64,000 nt of DNA from Panaeolus papilionaceus. Taxonomy: Eukaryota > Basidiomycota > Agaricomycetes > Agaricales. Both the position numbers and the translations under genes were made by a program. Of this stretch, positions 58,289-64,000 are shown piece after piece. Position 1 is the first letter of the stretch. Each line of letters opens with the position of its first letter. The stretch covers positions 310,001-374,000 of the forward strand of contig JADNRZ010000027.1 in NCBI GenBank assembly GCA_015501605.1, in the 5' to 3' direction. A model generated the notes under the pieces. The model was not told where the DNA came from. It saw only the letters and a list, made by a program, of their open reading frames with translations, and ran no database searches.

Positions 58289-58296
58289 TATAGGGG
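58289..58296. repeat. hAT target-site duplication, right (TATAGGGG)
   Basis: Second copy of the 8-bp duplication. Confidence 0.85.
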
Positions 58297-58719
58297 TATT
58301 CTCTTTTTGGTGAGATTTGGTTGTAGAACTTGTTTTCTGCCGCTTGGCTGGGGGTGCACCTTCCCTTCCTTTGAGATTCTGGACCCTTGTCCTGTTAGCA
58401 AGAATTTTGAGTGGCATCATGCGCTTGGGCGGGTGGGGTATGTCTCTGTGTGTGCTGTACAGTGCGCCCCAGAGCACTGCTGGACATATTCCGGCCTCTT
58501 CTCAGCCGTTTTTTCTCCGATAATCACCAAAATTGGGATTTACGTGTATAATTACCATTCAATTAGTGCTCTGGCCTTATATTCTGTACAATGTATCCCT
58601 AAATGCTTAATTCTCGTGTATTATCAGCGATTTTACATGATTTTGATATATTTGGATCTGTCACGCTCATCACGTGAGGTTCGTCGTAAATGGATGTCCT
58701 CTACCTTACAATCAAGGGG

Positions 58720-59045
58720 ATCTCTCCCCACTTCTGCCCTGCATCCACTGCGTCCCCCGTTTAATAGTTTCAAATGCTCGCTGGTGTTAGCCGAGGCGTT
58801 GTATAGATCTATGAGAAGGAGGCAGAGGCGGAGTCGATGTCCGGGTTGTTCAGCAGGGACAGGACCAGGGCCAGAATCAGGAGGCAGAGGTGGTGGTAGA
58901 AGCGGTGGAAGGGCCAGAGGTGGTGTAAGGGAGCCCCCCAGGATACCTCTTTGCCCAAATATCCAAGGAGGGGGTGTGAATGTATCGCGTTGGCGGATGT
59001 TTTTGACGAGGCAGCTGTGGGCTGGGGGGTTAGTGAGTTTATTTT
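58720..59045. other. GC-rich spacer of unclear origin
   Basis: A plus-strand frame is rich in Arg, Gly and Pro (about 58800-58940). It has no partner in the other array units and no recognisable domain. It may be a small insertion. Confidence 0.35.
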
Positions 59046-59049
59046 ATTT

Positions 59050-59460
59050 CATGTGAGGATGGGTTAAATTTAAAGGTTACGGGATAAGAAATGAGGCCTA
59101 TGAAAGTGAAACCGTAGGGAGAAAAAAGAAAAGAAGAGAAGGAGGAGAAGGAAAAGAAAATCGACATACCCAAAACCACCCTCCATCTCATCCCGTGCTC
59201 TCTCGCTTCTCCTCTCCTCCCTCCTCACTCGACGTTTCTTCAAACTCGTCAATCCTTAACTCCGAGCCCAAACCCGATTAAGAGTCAAATTCAGATGCCT
59301 AGGGCGTTGGATAAAAGAGACAGTTGGGGTTCCAATCTGGTGTAATTAAGGCGAAGAAAAGGAACAACCACGATAAGTGAATGGCGTAAATCGTGATGAG
59401 TTTAAGAAAGCATACTGTCGTCTAAACAAATTATAATACTCATTTTTCACGTTCAAGTTT
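59050..59460 (-). pseudogene. TFIIIC TPR subunit pseudogene, N-terminal exons
   Basis: The minus strand matches the first exons of copy T2: a DWNPN start (about 59335), an acidic segment with FEETSSEEGGEE (about 59230) and a REHEMEGGFGY stretch (about 59185), with an in-frame stop. A further upstream exon remnant lies near 59420. The segment after it (59045 downwards) has the same GGTTAGTG-TTTATTTTATTT context as T2 at 32510. Confidence 0.55.
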
Positions 59461-59499
59461 TGCGTTCGAGTTACAGCATGAATATTAAAATTAGTTGTC

Positions 59500-59690
59500 G
59501 CGTTGTGATTGTGGTGGTGGACGTCGAGGAACAAAACAAGCACGAGTTCAGGGTCAAATCAAAACTGGATTGGACGGGCATTCCGTGCCGCCAGCGGGGC
59601 ATGTTCCGCTGATGGCATCCACCCATGATGGGACAGTCAGTGAGCCACTCATTCCTCACAAAGTGTCAGTGCTCCGACCATTCATATCCC
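59500..59690. promoter_or_regulatory. conserved spacer between TFIIIC and X copies (unit 4)
   Basis: Matches the inverted block at about 11640-11790 over GGTGGTGGACG, the CGCCAGCGGGGCATGTTCC region and ATGGCATC. It lies between divergent TFIIIC and X remnants. Confidence 0.35.
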
Positions 59691-59859
59691 TGTACGTGAA
59701 CTTTGTTGAATGTTGACTGGTTTCTATTTCTATGTCTATGTGGAATGTGGACCGTCGAGCTGGGATTATTGTTAGGTTGAGTTGAGTATTCCTGGATCTG
59801 TGTTACTCAGTGATGAAAACCCTATTTTATTAACCACCTTATCGATTCAACGCACCTCG

Positions 59860-62200
59860 CAGTTGAATGTACAGCGTAACCCGACTACAAGTCCCTCAAT
59901 ACGCGTACCAATCGCGTATACCAACACCATTACGCGTGTTCAGAACATGTAACGCAGTTCTTCTTATCACAACACCAGGAACAACACCCCATAACATACA
60001 TTGGTCCCTCAAAGGAGCTCCTACACGCCTCCCGCCTCTCCGCATTTCATAAATTCCTACCAGTACCCCCCTATATGCCACCCCCACAATCACGGACGCC
60101 CCTCCCATACATCCTCTCATCGCTCCTCGGCTCCTTCCTCCCTCTCCTCTTCTCATTCCTCTCTGTCTTTCCCTGGCCTGATACCTTTCTCCCTTTCGCC
60201 GCTCTCACTTCACCAGAAACCCTATTGACACCATCAAGATGTTTCCTTAACTCCCCCACCCTCCCTGCCCTAACTAGCTGCCTCGACACCTTCACCGTCC
60301 GACATAACACCTACACCCCCCTCTCATACCCGCTCTCCCAGCCCTCGGCTCTCGAACGTGATGACTGGCGAGATCAGTGCAAAGTAAGATGACTGTAAAC
60401 GGGAACTGCATGAATTTAGGGGGCGACGTACCTGAGAGCCCACGGTTAAATTTCGAAGTGCGAGAATTGAGGGGGGGATTGTGTTATACAAAACGAGCAT
60501 CGTGGCTGTTCTCTCCTCTTACCCCACCTCTCCAAATATCGACCCATACAAATGCAACGGACAGACCTTCTCCAAAGGCTGGGGCACCCTCATAACCCCT
60601 TCCTCCCCGCCCTCAAACGCCACATAAGCGCCCCGCACCCTCGCTTCGATCTCGGCCGGGTCGAACAAGCAGCTGCCATGTTCGCTGGAATAGGGGCGAG
60701 GAGTTTGAGTATTGCCGGAAAAACATGGATGGTCTTCTTGGTTGAGAGCGGGTGTGTTAGAGGAGGAGGAGGGGAGGGAAGTATTGGATGACGGATCCAG
60801 CGCATATTGACGTAGGTGGCTATTTTTAGATATTCCTTCCCTTCCTTTCCCTCCCATCGCCCCTATTCGCTCGTTTTCTCCTCACCTTCTCTCCCTCTTA
60901 ACCTCTACACCACATCAAATTACGATCTAATCTAATCTAATTTAAATAGAGAAAACCCCTCTTCACCACCTCTCTCCGAATCCACACCTAGCAATAAGCC
61001 CAGCCACGCGGTTGTCCGCCTTCGAAGTGCGCGTTTATAAAGTTTCATGGGAAAGGGAGAGGTCATGTGCGAGGGATAATGTGTTGTTGCCTACAGGATT
61101 GGTGGGTTTAGCTTTTTGTTTAATGTCTTGTCTTGCTGGGATGAACCTTCGAGTCGTTTCGACTCCGTTGAGGAACCTTCCTCGTTTTCGCGTTTTAACT
61201 CTGGATCGTAGCGTATTGAGCACATATTTCTTCACGTTTTCATTTAGGGCTGGAGAATATCGAAAAAATATTTCTTCGAATTTCGTTTCGACTCTAAAGA
61301 GCATCGAGAAAACGGTTGACTAACTAGTAAACTGACAATTGACACAGACGTCCAACAGGCTCTTCACCCTCCTCAATCGCATTTTACACCTCCCTCATCC
61401 GCGGGCTATTAAGCACCTTTATTCCTCTCTCATCACCGCTTTCCCTCCCCCTCCTTCTCCCCATTTCGCCTCGTCTCTTTCTCTTTATTCCACGACAAGC
61501 GGATGAAACAGAGTTGAGACGGAAGTCGAGGTTAGAGACAAGGTGGATTGAGAGTGGGAGCGAGAAGGGCGAGCAGAAAAGGATGAGCTCGAGGAGGGAC
61601 GATACACAATCTTAACCCCCGCCGCACCTCCCTGCATCCTCACAGCTCCGAAGAACGTAGTCGGGCGCTATGAAAATCGCGCCGAGAGGGAAGGTGTGTT
61701 GGAGGGGGCGGGGGTGGATGGGATGCGCTTGGATTCAAATCGTTACAGGCAGAAAGCTACAACGATTCGAAGCTCGGCATTCACGATTCCGACTCCAGGC
61801 CTGGCATTTACAACGACACGAAGCGCAGAAGTTACGATGACCAGAAAAACAGAGCCGCCCGAGGTGACTCCATCCACATCGAACAGTCCCCATGGTCTCG
61901 CTCGGTCTCAAATTGGGGGAGGTGGGTAGACGCTGTGAGGTGGGCTTTGGGGGTAGTTGAGAGGTCTTCGTCGTCTTCCTCCCCCTTCTACCTCTTCTAC
62001 TTTGGCTTCTGCTCCTTGTGCAGCGGGGGCTGCATTGGGTGAGGAGGCCGGGGATGAAGGGGATTGGGCAAGAGAGAGGCAGACCCTCAGAGAAGTAGTG
62101 CTGAGAGGTCTATATCGAGGCTACTTCAACTTTAAAGCGGACCGAGTATTAGATTTCGGGTTTCCGTACCTTGTGATGAAGTATATGGGCGTTATAAGTG
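59860..62200 (+). pseudogene. family X copy 4, most complete, decayed
   Basis: Plus-strand blocks in order: hydrophobic PYILSSLLGSFLPLLFSFL (about 60105), DDWRDQCK (about 60360), DVPESPRLNFEVRELRG (about 60430), YKCNGQTFSKGWGTLITPS (about 60548), SLSIAGKTWMVFLVES (about 60705), VAIFR (about 60820), RILHLPHPRAI (about 61370), IHIEQSPWSRSV (about 61872) and LREVVLRGLYRGYFNF (62085). The frame changes several times. The order defines family X: a signal- or membrane-anchored N-terminus, a Cys-containing extracellular part, and an intracellular tail rich in acidic and Ser residues. I cannot assign a function. Confidence 0.55.
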
Positions 62201-62399
62201 GTTTAAAATTAAACAATATTATTTATATCATCGCCCGAACAGCATGAGGACTAATCATGAAGACCCCACGAGACCTACTCATGCACGTCAGACGGAGTAG
62301 CTATATCCAGCGTGTTGTGCCTTCTCTCGCACATCCATCTATATTGACTTCAACTCACCAGCACTCCCCTTCGCACTTGCCACCCTTTGTTTCATTCTG

Positions 62400-63641
62400 A
62401 TGTCCAAGATCCCCGATTTTGCAACCAAGCTCAAGTTCATCAGTGTTCTTGGGGCTGTATCGGTAGAAAGGGTCTCAAAATTTGGGGTTGGCAGTTTTAT
62501 TGCATATGTGTAAATGCACAATGATTCTACTGCAAGATTGCGACTCATATCTGTACACATAGGCTACTTGGTCCGACTGGGTCAGGGAAGAGTAGTGTGA
62601 GTTTTATCACGATCACTATCTTCGGTCAACTTCAATATCTCAGGTAGTTCATTGAAGCAGTTGCAGCAAACACCTCACTCCGTCTCTCCAGTGATAAGCT
62701 GGAGGGTTTCACGCAATCTGTATCAATATATCAAATTATAAATGCAGTCACACCAAGGGGGTCTCACATTTATTTAGTGGACGTGCCCGGCTTTGCTGAT
62801 AGCAAGATCTCGGCAATGAGCATAGTTTCCATGTTAATGGATGTGATTCAAACAAATTCGTAATTCCCAGTCATCTCTCCTTTACAACCGCATGCTGACT
62901 TCAACACTTGCTAGGAATCTAATATATTTCCGCATCCTCTATCACATTCCTATCAATAACCCTCGTTTGCCCGGAAGCCAAAGACAGATCCTGCAGACTT
63001 TTGAGGCATTGGCAGGGCCCCAGTCAGCAGGGAACATCACTGTTGTTTCTACGATGTGGGACTCAATTTGGAATGAAAACACAAGCAGACGTGCAGAACA
63101 AAACTTCAGCCAGCTTCGTAAGGAGATTTGGAAGGTATGTTACTCTCAGGACATTTTCGGAGTATTAACCTTACTAGACACCCATGATACACATTAGGAT
63201 TACATTGCTCAAGGAGCTGACATTGTCAAGTTTCATAACACACCCGAGTCGGCTCTGACTATTTTGAATGATGCTTATCGTCGATACAGCGGGATTGAGT
63301 TCACAATCCGGCACTCAATTGATCTTCCCCTTCAAGAAACATCATTTGCATCACACATCTACAATGACCTCCAAACACGGATTGGCAACCTTCAAATGCA
63401 GCAAGCTAACATTCAGTCAGAGCTGCAGATGGCGACAGTAGAGCAATTGGATGAACTTGAAGCTATTTTGACTGCACGACTTGAGGAGTTGCAGATGCTA
63501 ATCACCAAGTTTGAGGATGAGTTGCGTACACTTGGAACACCTGCTGCCCGATCATCTCGCCCTGCTGGATCATTTCCAAGGGTAACCAACAGAGCAAAAG
63601 GGTGGAGAATCAAGCTATCCAAGCACAGAGCTTCCAATTGA
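62400..63641 (+). CDS. P-loop GTPase-like protein G4 (five exons)
   Basis: Exons 62400-62509, 62563-62596, 62648-62859, 62915-63134 and 63198-63641 join in phase to 339 aa, the shortest member. It has the strand FIAYVLL plus GPTGSGKSS, YLVDVPGFADSK, TVVSTMWDSIW, the coiled-coil-like segment (MATVEQLDELEAIL) and the basic end. The Pro/Thr/Ser linker of G2 is almost gone. All four introns lie at the same positions as in G2 and G3. One substitution to note is LRLSSDKLEGF where G2 and G3 have LGLSSDKLEGF. The upstream region resembles that of G3. Confidence 0.82.
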
Positions 63642-64000
63642 TTTCCAGTAAGTCTCTTGACAATCCAGTGCCACAACTTGAATGTTGTCATTGATTCAAT
63701 TTTGAACTTCAAGCTTCAAGATCACTTATTACCTTGTCACTCGTATATAATATATTGATTGTGAAGATAACACACTTGTATGACATTGTTGATTTCGAGT
63801 ACATGTCAGAGGCCAATTTATTATAGGAGGTCAACAAAAATCAAGGCGCACGAAAATAAAAAAGGAGTAACAATCGACCTGAAGATGACAAGTAGGAAGT
63901 GCAATCACAAAGACTATACAACATATCGGCCAATGGTACAGGACCAAAATACAAGACAAATTGAATGCTCCTTCTCTTGCAAAGAGGTCGTCCTAACAAT
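63642..64000. other. spacer leading to the next array unit
   Basis: The sequence follows the regions downstream of G2 (29240-29480) and G3 (35750-36130), including the TCTTGCAAAGAGGTCGTCCT-like stretch just before the TFIIIC copies there. Another TFIIIC-type copy on the minus strand may therefore begin beyond the window. Confidence 0.45.

Larger units (their letters stand above)
57121..58716. repeat. inverted repeat of about 40 bp flanking 1.5 kb
   Basis: The stretch at about 57121-57165 recurs inverted at about 58668-58716, nearly identical over AGGTAGAGGACATCC...TTACGACGAACCTCACGTGA. The repeats include part of the TFIIIC exon reading MDVLYL. This suggests either an inverted duplication or the terminal repeats of an insertion containing the hAT element. 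Confidence 0.6.

Noticed and set aside
58253..59056. 267-codon plus-strand ORF
   Set aside because: Starts inside the hAT element terminal repeat and runs through unrelated segments, so it is a chance fusion.
1..64000. CRISPR arrays, rRNA genes and bacterial-type operons
   Set aside because: None seen: no regularly spaced repeats, no rRNA-like sequence, and all genes are eukaryotic and intron-containing.

Overview
The window looks like nuclear DNA of a mushroom-forming basidiomycete (Agaricomycetes). The evidence is split genes with introns of about 45-70 nt (GTRNGT-type donors, CTRAY-like branch sites, AG acceptors), intron-containing tRNA genes, an F-box gene, a DUF6698-type gene, a Plavaka-type transposase and a chromodomain Ty3/gypsy element. 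It is a repeat-rich accessory region with few housekeeping genes. Most intact ORFs belong to mobile elements or lineage-specific families.

Layout. 0-9 kb: two tRNA-Ala(UGC) genes with introns of 13 and 26 nt flank a Mutator-like element (1091-2324) that carries a piece of a RecQ/DEAD-type helicase gene. A decayed C2H2 zinc-finger gene and a clean three-exon F-box gene follow. 9.8-38.7 kb and 56.6-64 kb: a degenerate segmental array with the recurring order [TFIIIC TPR subunit, minus] - [unidentified family X, plus] - [P-loop GTPase, plus]. The first unit is inverted. TFIIIC and X copies are broken, but three GTPase copies (403, 359 and 339 aa) splice into complete ORFs. An ankyrin gene remnant sits at 15.9-16.9 kb. 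19.0-27.8 kb: a young Ty3/gypsy element with two matching 298-bp LTRs and a 5-bp target duplication, inserted 42 bp upstream of one GTPase start codon.

38.7-56.6 kb: an island of about 18 kb lies inside one TFIIIC copy. The C-terminal part of that copy is on its left and the N-terminal part on its right, and TCATAAAC occurs at both edges. It holds a DUF6698 gene, a membrane protein, three to four unrecognised spliced genes (one with three 47-residue tandem repeats) and an apparently complete Plavaka transposase. This is the best candidate for an undescribed system: a cargo-bearing mobile element. 57.6-58.3 kb: a non-autonomous hAT element with a perfect 8-bp target duplication.

There is no operon logic here. 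The window records repeated duplication, decay and transposon insertion around a GTPase family whose coding frames have been kept. Exon joins were read by eye from splice motifs, frame and comparison between copies.
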